A model generated the notes under the pieces. That model did no database searches, had not been told where the DNA came from, and saw nothing but the letters and a program-made list of their open reading frames with translations. This document shows, one piece after another, positions 45,191-53,048 of a stretch of 57,614 nt of DNA. The position numbers and the translations under genes were made by a program. Origin of the DNA: JAVKFF01 sp040226215 (GTDB lineage Bacteria; Pseudomonadota; Alphaproteobacteria; DSM-16000; Inquilinaceae); contig JAVKFF010000236.1 in assembly GCA_040226215.1 (NCBI GenBank), positions 1 to 57,614 on the forward strand. The letters are read 5' to 3'. Position 1 is the stretch's first letter. Each line of letters starts with the position of its first letter.

Positions 45191-45433
45191 CGTCCACCAC
45201 GGGCAAGGAGTTGATTGCGGGTGCGGGCGGCTCGACCTTGGCCTGTCCACGTTCAGCCATTGCCGAGGTGGATAGGACCTCTGGTCATGGACCCGAGTTC
45301 AGGGCGGTGGTCCTGATGTCACCGCGCCCCTGTGATGGCGCGAGACCGGTCTGGCGCCACAAGGCGAGGGGGATGGCGAGGGTCGATCCACACACCGCAC
45401 TTGCGGCCGGTCGCCTGCCATCCCCACCCGAGA

Positions 45434-46087
45434 TCAGGCCGCGATGCCCGGGACCGGCGTGTTGAGCAGCTGCTGCTCCCACAGATAGGCGATGGCGCTT
45501 CCGCCGAGATGATTCCTGAGGGCGTCGTTCAGGGCCGTCGCGGTCTTGGCCCTGGCCCAGTCGCGTTGCCATTCGGACGCCAGCGCGAGCCAGGTCAACA
45601 TGTTGACGCCGCCCGCGATCATGCGCTGGATCGCGACCTCGTGCGCCTCGACCGACGTGCCGCCCGACGCATCGGTGATCACGGTCACGTCCCAGCCTTC
45701 GCCGGCGGCCTGGAGCGCCGGCATGGCGACGCAGATCTCGGTCCAGAGACCGGCGATGACCAGCTGCTTGCGCCCCGTCGCCTTCACCGCGTCCACGACC
45801 TTCGGATCCTCCCAGGTGTTGATGGTCGTCCGGTCGATCACCTCCTGGCCGGGAAACACTTCGGTGACATGCGGGAAGATGGCGCCGCCCCGGTCTGCGA
45901 TGACGCTGGTCAGGATCGTGGGAACGCCGAACACCTTGGCGCACTTGGCCAGCGCGGTCGTGTTGTTCACCACGATGTGCGGATCATGGCTGTTCAGGTT
46001 CGCGAGCTGATAGGGCTGATGGTCGATCAGCACGAGGACCGAATCTTCGGGACGAAGAAGCGAGTTGAGGCCGTTGCGGAAGGTCAT
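45434..46087 (-). CDS. Isochorismatase-like (YcaC family) hydrolase
   Basis: A 217-aa cysteine-hydrolase fold protein. The catalytic Asp is in SVLVLIDHQPYQLANLNSHD (about residue 22) and the nucleophile Cys in VIAGLWTEICVAMPAL (about 116). The C-terminal region VTVITDASGGTSVEAHEVAIQRMIAGGVNMLTWLALASEWQRDWA is typical of YcaC. The true substrate of this group is unknown. It is transcribed alone on the minus strand, away from the hydrolase genes on the plus strand. Confidence 0.92.
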   Translation of the reverse strand: MTFRNGLNSLLRPEDSVLVLIDHQPYQLANLNSHDPHIVVNNTTALAKCAKVFGVPTILTSVIADRGGAIFPHVTEVFPGQEVIDRTTINTWEDPKVVDAVKATGRKQLVIAGLWTEICVAMPALQAAGEGWDVTVITDASGGTSVEAHEVAIQRMIAGGVNMLTWLALASEWQRDWARAKTATALNDALRNHLGGSAIAYLWEQQLLNTPVPGIAA

Positions 46088-46165
46088 TGTGTCACCCCTT
46101 GCATTTGAGGAAGAGCCGAACTCTGGAGGCCGAACCTAGAGAAGATGCCGGAGCAGCGCGGCGCG

Positions 46166-46195
46166 GAAGCTGCCGCGAATGTGCCGATCTTGCTG
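46166..46195 (+). repeat. 30-bp perfect inverted repeat, left arm (LVPSGAE repeat core)
   Basis: These 30 bases are exactly complementary to 46365-46394; the arms are separated by 169 bases. The arm contains GTGCCGATCTTGCTG, shared in part with copies at 41343-41387 and 51161-51200. Confidence 0.85.
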
Positions 46196-46364
46196 TGATG
46201 TCGACTATGCCAAGTGCGGACATCCCTGCTGACAGCTGGCGGCCAATGGCGCGCCCACCGAAACTTCGCGATTAGTCGCGGCGCTGGTCCCGTCCGCACG
46301 ATGCCGCTCGACCGGAACAGCCCCCGGTCTCGCGGTTCGGATTCTTCGGCGACGGCCAGAAAGT

Positions 46365-46450
46365 CAGCAAGATCGGCACATTCGCGGCAGCTTCGGCGCC
46401 GCTGGGCACGAGAGCGCTCGATAGAGTTCTCCCACCCTGGCTTTCCGCGA
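46365..46450 (-). repeat. Dispersed repeat with conserved frame, copy on minus strand (right arm)
   Basis: Read on the minus strand it translates as AESQGGRTLSSALVPSGAEAAANVPILL, closely matching the plus-strand copy at 41300-41390. Its first 30 bases form the perfect inverted repeat with 46166-46195. No start signal suggests that it is expressed. Confidence 0.6.
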
Positions 46451-46631
46451 AACACGCATACATGCGCCATCGTCAACGCTCTGTCGTTTCGCCGGTCGTC
46501 GGACTCGGGATCGGCGTGACCAAGGGCGCCTAGTCGGTCCCTTCAACGCGTGTGCGCTCGCTGTCTGTTCAGGTTTCACGGCGCGCCGACGACGGCAGCA
46601 TCGTGTTCAATCCCGCGAAGGAGAGACGACT

Positions 46632-47429
46632 GTGACAAATGCCCTGGAAGCCCGGTCCGCCGCGACTGTTGCCGGCAGCTATGCCGTCGGCACCAATGCC
46701 GCTCCCGTCCGCAACATCGTTCTCGTCCACGGCGCATTCGCCGATGGATCGGGCTGGCGTGGGGTCTACGACGAACTGACCGGGCGTGGCTATTCCGTCA
46801 GCATCGTGCAGAACCCGCTGACCGATTTCGCCGACGATGTTGCGGCGACCCGGCGGGTGCTGAACCGTCAGGACGGTCCGGCGATCCTCGTCGGCCACTC
46901 CTATGGCGGCAGCGTCATCACCGAGGTCGGCGGCGACCCCAAGGTCGCGGGCCTTGTCTACGTGGCGGCCTTCGCGCCCGAGGTCGGTCAGTCGACGCTC
47001 GATCAGTACGCCGAGGTCCCGCCGCCACCGAACTTCGTGCCCGAGGAACAGCCGGACGGCTTTGCCTACCTGAATGGAGACCACTTCCACGCCGGCTTTG
47101 CCGGGGATACCGACGCGGCCGACGCGGCGTTCCTCAGGGATGCGCAGGTGCCGATCGCGATGGCCGCACTCGCGACGCCCGTAACCGTCTCCGCATGGAG
47201 GACCAGGCCTTGCTGGTACGTCGTTGCTACGGAAGACGGCGCCATCGCGCCCGAGCTACTGCGCAGCACTGCGCGCCGGATCGGCGCCGCGACGACCGAA
47301 GTGCCCGGCAGCCATGTCGTGTTTGTGACCCAGCCGAAGGCGGTCGCCGACGTCATCGATGCCGCGGCCAAGGGTGCGGCAGCGACCGAACGAGGGACGG
47401 CTGCCGGTGCCGCGCTCGCACCGGAGTGA
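46632..47429 (+). CDS. Alpha/beta hydrolase (EstC/HNL-like)
   Basis: A 265-aa hydrolase. Oxyanion region NIVLVHGAFADGSGWRGVYDEL (about residues 28-49), nucleophile elbow ILVGHSYGGSVI (Ser about 93), likely acid in YVVATEDGAIAPELL and His in VPGSHVVFVTQP. GTG start at 46632 with GGAGAG upstream. It ends in a low-complexity alanine/glycine tail. Relatives are esterases of broad specificity. First of the plus-strand pair with the GST gene. Confidence 0.9.
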   Translation: MTNALEARSAATVAGSYAVGTNAAPVRNIVLVHGAFADGSGWRGVYDELTGRGYSVSIVQNPLTDFADDVAATRRVLNRQDGPAILVGHSYGGSVITEVGGDPKVAGLVYVAAFAPEVGQSTLDQYAEVPPPPNFVPEEQPDGFAYLNGDHFHAGFAGDTDAADAAFLRDAQVPIAMAALATPVTVSAWRTRPCWYVVATEDGAIAPELLRSTARRIGAATTEVPGSHVVFVTQPKAVADVIDAAAKGAAATERGTAAGAALAPE

Positions 47430-47568
47430 TGCAGCGAGATCCTTTCCCTCCGGGCGCGGACGTGGCCCGAAGGGGGCGAAACAATCAGGCGAATAAAGCG
47501 CCAAGCGTCGGCACGGCTGACATCCAGGCCTCGATGCCGAGAGTTGAACTGAAAGGACCCGAGAAATC

Positions 47569-48189
47569 ATGCCGACACTCTACTATGCGGTCGGTGCCTG
47601 CTCGCTGGCGCCACATGTGGTTCTCGAATGGATCGGCGCACCCTACGAGGCCGTCAAGGTGCAGTACGGCTCCAAGGACCTTCTCGCGGTAAATCCCGCC
47701 GGCGCCGTGCCAACGCTTCGGGAAGACGATGGGTGGCTTCTGACGCAGTGCGGCGCGATTCTCGAATACCTGGCGTCCAAGCACCCCGAGGCCGGGCTTG
47801 CCGGTGGCGATGGCATACGGGCAAGGGCGGAGGCCCATCGGTGGTCAGCATTCCTCACTTCGGACGTTCACGCCTCCTTCTGGCCGATTTTCATGCCCTA
47901 TCGCTACACGACCGACCAGGGCGCGGCGGCCCGAGACGCTGTGGTCAAGGCCGGACACAAGCTGGTCGCAAAGCAGTTCGGGATCCTGAACCGCCACCTG
48001 GAGGGCCGGAAGTATATCCTCGGCGAAGGGCGCTCGGTGATCGACGCCTATTCCTTCCCGATGATCCGCTGGGCGATAAATCTCTTGCCGGGCGGCTTGG
48101 AGGCGTACCCCAACGTGCAGGCGCTGCATGACCGGTTGGCTGCGGATTCGGCAGTGCAGAACGTCCTTGCCCGCGAGTCAGGTCCGTGA
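47569..48189 (+). CDS. Glutathione S-transferase (beta-class-like)
   Basis: A 206-aa cytosolic enzyme. The thioredoxin-like N-domain starts TLYYAVGACSLAPHVVLEW with Cys10, the residue typical of bacterial beta-class GSTs. Glutathione contacts are expected in NPAGAVPTLREDDGWLLTQCGAILEYLA. The C-terminal helical domain has KYILGEGRSVIDAYSFPMIRWA, with the family N-capping region of helix 6. Detoxifies electrophiles or protects against oxidants. Lies 139 bases after the alpha/beta-hydrolase gene. Confidence 0.93.
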   Translation: MPTLYYAVGACSLAPHVVLEWIGAPYEAVKVQYGSKDLLAVNPAGAVPTLREDDGWLLTQCGAILEYLASKHPEAGLAGGDGIRARAEAHRWSAFLTSDVHASFWPIFMPYRYTTDQGAAARDAVVKAGHKLVAKQFGILNRHLEGRKYILGEGRSVIDAYSFPMIRWAINLLPGGLEAYPNVQALHDRLAADSAVQNVLARESGP

Positions 48190-48217
48190 CAGCGAGCGTG
48201 ACCAAAAGGCACGACAG

Positions 48218-48475
48218 GCGGCCATCACCACACCACCGGTATTCACCGATTCAACCGAGCCGATGGTTCCGTCGTCACGACCTTGGTGCTGCTGCGTGGC
48301 ACCGGCGGACACGAGGCCGGCGTGATGCCGATGGCGCAGCGCATGTCACCCCGCGCGACACGTCTGGGGCGCGCGGCCGGGCGGTCGAGGACGGCACCGA
48401 TCGCTGGTTTCGTCGGATCGGCGCCTCAACATTCGATCCGATGGTCGATTGGGCCCATGAAGGAGAACAAGCGCA
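48218..48475 (+). pseudogene. Remnant of a carboxylesterase/phospholipase-type hydrolase
   Basis: The plus strand reads RADGSVVTTLVLLRGTGGHEAGVMPMAQRMSP, corresponding to the H-G-T-G-G-D-E opening of this esterase group. After a frameshift near 48372 the downstream conserved part is GRAVEDGTDRWFRRIGASTFD. The reading then runs into the start of the DUF4260 gene, so the Ser-Asp-His half is deleted. The oxyanion-loop His is an Arg (LLRGTGG). Inactive fragment. Confidence 0.6.
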
Positions 48476-48838
48476 ATGGGCACTATCGGATGGCAGCGGC
48501 TGGAAGGCGCCTGCGTTGGCATCTCGGCGCTCATGCTGTTCGCGTTCTCGGGTGATGCGGTCGCTTGGTGGCTTGCCGTGGTCTTGTTCTTCGCGCCCGA
48601 CATCAGCTTTGCCGGCTACCTGGCCGGACCCAGGGTCGGAGCCGTGGCCTATAATCTTGTCCATGTCTATGCCTTCGGCACGGTACTTCTGGCGGTAGGC
48701 ATAGGTATGGGCGCACCCGTCCTGGCGTCGCTCGGGGCGCTTTGGATTGCGCACTCGGGTTTCGACCGCATGCTGGGATACGGGCTCAAATCGCCCGAGG
48801 GGTTCACCGTAACCCATCTCGGCACGATAGGCAGGTAG
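48476..48838 (+). CDS. DUF4260 small membrane protein
   Basis: A 120-aa protein with three or four hydrophobic helices. Family phrases: FFAPDISFAGYLAGPRVGAVAYNLVHVYAFGTVLL (about residues 38-72), WIAHSGFDRMLGYGLKSPEGFTVTHLG (about 90-116). DUF4260 has no known function. GGAGAACAAGCGCA lies just before the ATG, inside what was the end of the esterase remnant. Stands apart from the flanking hydrolase genes. Confidence 0.9.
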   Translation: MGTIGWQRLEGACVGISALMLFAFSGDAVAWWLAVVLFFAPDISFAGYLAGPRVGAVAYNLVHVYAFGTVLLAVGIGMGAPVLASLGALWIAHSGFDRMLGYGLKSPEGFTVTHLGTIGR

Positions 48839-48963
48839 TCAGCAGCGAAATGGTCGAGAAGGTGGCTCCCGGCGGGGCGGATACCCTCGGGGGAACGCGG
48901 CGACCCGACGCGGCGGACAATTGCCAACCGGATCGGACGGCGAGCCGACAACGAGACATCGTC

Positions 48964-49908
48964 TCAGCCGTCCTTCGCCGCAATCGTAGCGACGGCGCTG
49001 GCGCGGTCCGTGACCGCGGCCTGGCTCAGTGTCCAGGCGTCTTTCTCGATGGCGAGCCGGCTCCTCAGCCAGGCGAGGGTCAAACGCCGGGTCGCCTCGA
49101 GCGCCTCGGGATTCTCGACCTCGGTCTCTCGTGCGTCGAGCCCCGCGATACCGCCCAGCCCATGGCCCACGGCGCTGATCGTCAGCAGGGCGTCGGCTCC
49201 CGGCGCGTCATGGAAGGCATCCGCGTGCCACTCGGGGCCGCGCGGCGTGAAATGCGGATTGTCCTCAGCCCCGCAGACCACAAGTGTTGGCACCTCGATG
49301 CCGCGGAAATCCACGTCGAAGAAGGGGAAACGCCTGGCATGCTCGGGCGTCAGATCGCCGCCGCCCCGGCCCGGAGCCGCCAACAGGATACCGGCGCGGA
49401 TGCGCAGATCGGCGAAATCCTCTCCCTGCAAACGCCCGCCGAGCAGCAGGCTGCAGGTGTGGCCGCCAAAGGAGTGTCCCGCCACGGCAATCCGGTCGTG
49501 GTCGAGCCGACCGGCGATGGCTGGTATCTGTCGCTCGATCTCGGTCAGCTGATCGAGGATGGCGCGCACCTCGAGCACGCGCTCGCGCCAGAAGAAGGGC
49601 CCTTCCGGGAGCTCAGGGTCGAGACCGCCGACCCGTGAACTGGCATGCGTCGGCTGAATGACGGCGACCCCCCGTTCGGCCCAGAACTGGGCGAGCGGCG
49701 CATAGCCGTCCTTGGAAGGGATGTAATTTGACGGACCAAAGCCGTGTGAAAAGACCACGATCGGCACGGCGCCCCCGGTTGCGGGCGCGGTCAGGCGCAG
49801 CGCCAGGGGCGGGCGACCGGGCATGTCCAGGTTGATTGGCGTGTAGGCCACAGTCAGGGCGGGATCCGGCGTCGGCAGGGCGCGGGACAGGGTGATCAGT
49901 CGGTTCAT
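48964..49908 (-). CDS. Alpha/beta hydrolase (PAF-acetylhydrolase/dienelactone-hydrolase-like)
   Basis: A 314-aa hydrolase. Oxyanion region VPIVVFSHGFGPSNY (about residues 48-62), nucleophile elbow IAVAGHSFGGHTCSLLLGG (Ser about 146), acid in LVVCGAEDNPHF and His in ISAVGHGLGG. A cap segment between the first two motifs includes QPTHASSRVGGLDPELP. No signal peptide. It is probably a serine esterase; the substrate is unknown. It reads away from the DUF4260 gene and is separated by about 250 bases from the haloperoxidase-like gene upstream. Confidence 0.9.
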   Translation of the reverse strand: MNRLITLSRALPTPDPALTVAYTPINLDMPGRPPLALRLTAPATGGAVPIVVFSHGFGPSNYIPSKDGYAPLAQFWAERGVAVIQPTHASSRVGGLDPELPEGPFFWRERVLEVRAILDQLTEIERQIPAIAGRLDHDRIAVAGHSFGGHTCSLLLGGRLQGEDFADLRIRAGILLAAPGRGGGDLTPEHARRFPFFDVDFRGIEVPTLVVCGAEDNPHFTPRGPEWHADAFHDAPGADALLTISAVGHGLGGIAGLDARETEVENPEALEATRRLTLAWLRSRLAIEKDAWTLSQAAVTDRASAVATIAAKDG

Positions 49909-49963
49909 TTGTTCGCCTTGTCTTGAAGGTGCGGGCGCGACGCCGTACCCACGCCTCTACAGA

Positions 49964-50116
49964 TCAGGCGGCGGAGAGGCCTTCTTCGCGGAACCATGTT
50001 TGGGCGTCGGCGCCGGCGGGCAGCTTCATCGGAGCGGTCTCGTCGGTGACGGCGCGCCAGACGGCCTGCACGCAGGGGCCATAGGCATCGAGCATGTCCT
50101 TGCCCATCCGGTCCAT
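49964..50116 (-). other. 50-codon frame, possible C-terminal fragment of a lost gene
   Basis: Reads MDRMGKDMLDAYGPCVQAVW then RAVTDETAPMKLPAGADAQTWFREEG to a stop. Codon use matches the neighbouring genes strongly (nearly every third base is G or C), so it is or was coding. No family was recognised and no good ribosome-binding site was found. It is most likely the tail of a gene whose front was deleted, lying between two hydrolase genes. Confidence 0.35.
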
Positions 50117-50155
50117 GGCATCATGTCCGACGGATGTCTCAGGCGGCGCGCCTTG

Positions 50156-50986
50156 TCAGGCGCGGACGAAGGCCAGCAGGTCGGAATTCACCACCTCGGG
50201 GTGCGTGGCGAACAGACCATGCGAAAGACCGGGATAGGTCTTCAGCGTTCCGTCCCGCACCAGCCTTACCGCCTTGTGTGCGGAGTTTTCGATCGGGACG
50301 ATCTGGTCGTCTTCGCCATGCAGGAAGAGGACTGGAACTGTGATCGCTTCCAGATCGTCTGTGAAATCAGTCTCGGAGAAAGCCTTGATGCAATCGTAGT
50401 GAGCCTTCGCGCCGCCGGCCATACCCTGTCGCCACCAGTTGTCGATCAGGCCCTGGCTGACTTCGGCGCCCTCGCGGTTGAAGCCATAGAACGGTCCACT
50501 CGGAATACCCTTGTAGAACTCTGCGCGATTCCGGGAGAGTGCCTCGCGAAATCCGTCGAAGACCTCCATCGGTATACCATCTGGGTTCTTGTCGGATTTG
50601 ACCATCACCGGGGGCACAGCACCGATCAGCACTGCTTTGGCAATACGGCCAGGTTCGGCCCGGGCGGCATAGCGAGCGACCTCACCCCCGCCCGTTGAAT
50701 GGCCGATATGGACGACATCGTGAAGGTCCAGCGCCTCCACGATTGCCGCGACATCCGCGGCATAGGTGTCCATTTCGTTGCCCGTGTCGGTCTGGTCCGA
50801 TCGCCCGTGACCGCGCCTGTCATGCGCGATCACGCGATAGCCTTGAGACAGAAAGAACAGCATCTGGCTGTCCCAGTCGTCAGAACTCAGCGGCCAGCCG
50901 TGGTGAAACATCACGGGCTGCGCGTCTTTCAGCCCCCAGTCCTTATAGAAGAGATCGGTGCCGCCAGACGTGGTGATTACAGCCAT
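50156..50986 (-). CDS. Alpha/beta hydrolase, non-haem chloroperoxidase-like
   Basis: A 276-aa enzyme of the perhydrolase/haloperoxidase-type esterase group. Motifs in order: oxyanion FHHGWPLSSDDWDSQM (about residues 27-42), HDRRGHGRSDQ, nucleophile elbow HIGHSTGGGEV (Ser about 96), acid in FLHGEDDQIVP and His in LSHGLFATH. Full length for the family, AAGGAAAACTGTC before the ATG. It may hydrolyse esters or lactones, or produce peracids; the halogenation label is historical. Confidence 0.94.
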   Translation of the reverse strand: MAVITTSGGTDLFYKDWGLKDAQPVMFHHGWPLSSDDWDSQMLFFLSQGYRVIAHDRRGHGRSDQTDTGNEMDTYAADVAAIVEALDLHDVVHIGHSTGGGEVARYAARAEPGRIAKAVLIGAVPPVMVKSDKNPDGIPMEVFDGFREALSRNRAEFYKGIPSGPFYGFNREGAEVSQGLIDNWWRQGMAGGAKAHYDCIKAFSETDFTDDLEAITVPVLFLHGEDDQIVPIENSAHKAVRLVRDGTLKTYPGLSHGLFATHPEVVNSDLLAFVRA

Positions 50987-51584
50987 GACAGTTTTCCTTC
51001 AGGTTGAGCTCGCGCAAATTCCGCGAAAGGGTGCCGCCGTAACGCCTGCGGCGAGCGGCGTGATCGCTTGGGCCGTGGCGTCCTTTTGCCGCTGGCTACC
51101 TGTCCGAACGAAAGCGCTCGGTGGTTCCAACCCGATCAGCCTAGCAAGTGCTGGAGCGACTGGCGGCGCGGAAGCTGCTGCGCGGTTGCCGATCTTGCGG
51201 GCCAAGCGCTGCGCCGCATCAGCTTTTCAGGGCATTCGCATGACCTGCCACTGGTGACCGCACACCGTACCGGCCGGCGCTTCGACCGAAGCGGTCGGCC
51301 TCGAGCTTCAAAAGACATGGAACATTCGTTCGGACCTCGGCCATTGCGCAGCCCTGTCTCACCTGATGGAGGGAAGGGCGCAATTTCGGCAACGGGGCGG
51401 CAGTCCCCGCACCGCATCGTTTCGGCGTTCCGCTAAATTGGGGTCAACGCCGTGATCGCGACCGCGCTGCAATCCTTGGCGGCGCGACCTTCAACGGATC
51501 GCGCTATATCTGGAGGAACTTCGTCGCATCGCCTGGTTGCAGGACGACCATATTCTCGAGCAGAAACTGGATGGAGAACGCGGG
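50987..51584. other. Intergenic stretch with one repeat copy
   Basis: A gap of 598 bases between divergent genes. It contains a copy of the LVPSGAE-type repeat at 51120-51205. A short inverted repeat (CGCTTCG-AC-CGAAGCG) lies at about 51279. No credible gene is visible; promoters for both flanking genes are presumed. Confidence 0.45.
51120..51205 (+). repeat. Dispersed repeat (LVPSGAE type), diverged copy
   Basis: Plus-strand translation includes GATGGAEAAARLPILRAK, comparable with PSGAESAAPLPILR at 41300-41390. The DNA core at 51161-51200 ends GGTTGCCGATCTTGCGG, nearly the same as 41371-41387. It lies next to a hydrolase gene, as does the pair at 46166-46450. Confidence 0.5.
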
Positions 51585-52835
51585 ATGACGAACAAATGGC
51601 CTGATGTCGATTACCTCAGCTGGCGTGAAACGTGTTCCGCTTTGCAGCTCTACCTGCAGATCGCCGGCAAATACCGGCTGGCGCACACGCCCTGGCTCAA
51701 CCATTCGTGGAACGCAACCTTCTACGTTACGCCCCATGGTCTGGCCTCCTCGCCCATTCCCGACGGGCCGGGCATCGAAATACTGTTCGATCTTCGCGAG
51801 CACAGGGTCGTGGGCGCCTGTGGCAACGGCCGCAAGGCATCGTTCGATCTCGGGCCCTCCACGGTCGCGACATTCCACGCGCGCTTCGTGCAACTGATTT
51901 CGGATCTCGGCGGCACCCCGACCTTCAACGGCAGCCCGAACGAGGTGCCGTTCCCGGTGCCCTTCGCCGAGGATGATCGTGACCGGCCTTATGACCGGGC
52001 AGCCGTGCAGCGCTACCACCAGGCCCTGGTGGCGGTCGACAGGGTCTTCAATCGTTTCCGCACCTCATTCGTCGGCAAGTCCAGTCCCGTTCATCTGTTT
52101 TGGGGTGCTCTCGATCTGGCCGTCACCCGCTTCTCCGGAAGACGCGCGCCGCTCCACCCCGGCGGTATTCCAGCCCTGCCAGACGATGTGGCCCAGGAAG
52201 CCTATGACCGCGAGGTCTCGTCAGCAGGCTTCTGGCCGGGTGGTGGCGGCATCGACTATCCCGCCTTCTACGCCTACGCCTATCCAGCGCCGAACGGCTA
52301 CCGTGGTGCGCCGGTTCAACCCGATGCCGCGTTCTGGCATGAGGAGTTGTCGGAGTTCGTTCTGCCCTATGACGCCGTGCAATCGGCGGCCGATCCCGAC
52401 GCAGTCCTCATGGCGTTTCTCGTTTCAACCTACGAACGGGCAGCCGATCTGGGCGGATGGGACCGCGCGCTTCTGGAGTGCGCGCATGGACAACCACGTC
52501 AGGTGCGCCCGCCGGATGCGGCGGTGACGAATGATCCGCCTTCGGTTGGTGACGAAAAGGTCGAGCGGGAGGACGGCGCGTCCAAAGGGCGCTACCGGAT
52601 CGTCGTCGATGACGTCGAAGCCGAGATGACGTACAGCCGAGCCGGCGATGGACTGATCATCATCGACCACACCGAAGTTCCAGCGGCCTTGCGTGGCCGC
52701 AAGATCGGCGAGCGATTGGTGCGACAGGCGGTCGAGGATGCCCGGCGCGAAGGAGTCGCCATCCTTCCTCTTTGCCCGTTCGCAAAAGCACAGATCGACC
52801 GCCATCCGGAATGGCAAGATGTGCTGAAAAAGTGA
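51585..52835 (+). CDS. DUF5996-GNAT fusion protein
   Basis: A 416-aa cytosolic protein with two unrelated parts. DUF5996 covers about residues 1-305: WPDVDYLSWRETCSALQLYLQIAGKYRLAHTPWLNHSWNATFYV, GSPNEVPFPVPFAEDD, SPVHLFWGALDLAVTRFSGRRAP and FWHEELSEFVLPYD. After a linker, residues about 325-416 form a short YjdJ-type GNAT: GRYRIVVDDVEAEMTYSRAGDGLIIIDHTEVPAALRGRKIGERLV with the acetyl-CoA loop RGRKIG, then ILPLCPFAKAQIDRHPEW. ATG 51585 was chosen over an in-frame upstream start 16 codons earlier. Functions of both parts are unknown. Confidence 0.88.
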   Translation: MTNKWPDVDYLSWRETCSALQLYLQIAGKYRLAHTPWLNHSWNATFYVTPHGLASSPIPDGPGIEILFDLREHRVVGACGNGRKASFDLGPSTVATFHARFVQLISDLGGTPTFNGSPNEVPFPVPFAEDDRDRPYDRAAVQRYHQALVAVDRVFNRFRTSFVGKSSPVHLFWGALDLAVTRFSGRRAPLHPGGIPALPDDVAQEAYDREVSSAGFWPGGGGIDYPAFYAYAYPAPNGYRGAPVQPDAAFWHEELSEFVLPYDAVQSAADPDAVLMAFLVSTYERAADLGGWDRALLECAHGQPRQVRPPDAAVTNDPPSVGDEKVEREDGASKGRYRIVVDDVEAEMTYSRAGDGLIIIDHTEVPAALRGRKIGERLVRQAVEDARREGVAILPLCPFAKAQIDRHPEWQDVLKK

Positions 52836-52904
52836 TCGCGTCGTTCGAAGACGGTGGGTACAACCGGCGCAGTCTCGACAAGCTCAACAAGGTCGCCCTC
52901 GTCG

Positions 52905-53040
52905 ATCGAACTGATTGATGCCGGCCGAGCCGCTTTTCCTCGGTGCCGGTGATGGTCTGGTCGTGGGGAAGGGGGCGTCGATCTCGGGCAGGCCTTTGTC
53001 GGGCCTGGGGCTGGGCCGAGGACTGTGCTTGCCTGCCGAA
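52905..53040 (-). pseudogene. Second IS481-family transposase remnant
   Basis: The minus strand reads PSPRPDKGLPEIDAPF and, after a one-base frame slip, HDQTITGTEEKRLGRH. This is the same C-terminal region as the remnant at 22499-22904, where PNPRPCKGLPEIHHPF occurs. Only about 45 codons survive between the DUF5996-GNAT gene and the exporter operon. A heavily decayed scar. Confidence 0.6.
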
Positions 53041-53048
53041 TGGGGCCG

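Larger units (their letters stand above)
46088..46631. other. Intergenic stretch with an inverted repeat pair
   Basis: Between the divergently oriented YcaC-type and alpha/beta-hydrolase genes are 544 bases without a convincing gene. They contain two opposing copies of the dispersed LVPSGAE-type repeat (46166-46195 and 46365-46450). The promoters of both flanking genes should also lie here but were not assigned. Confidence 0.5.

Noticed and set aside
44178..45260. A 360-codon minus-strand open frame
   Set aside because: Its residues are low-complexity, and it overlaps the LysE-type gene in another frame of the same strand, where the family motif TPGPS is evident.
51264..51300. Rho-independent terminator at CGCTTCG-AC-CGAAGCG
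   Set aside because: The loop would be only two bases and no T tract follows on either strand.
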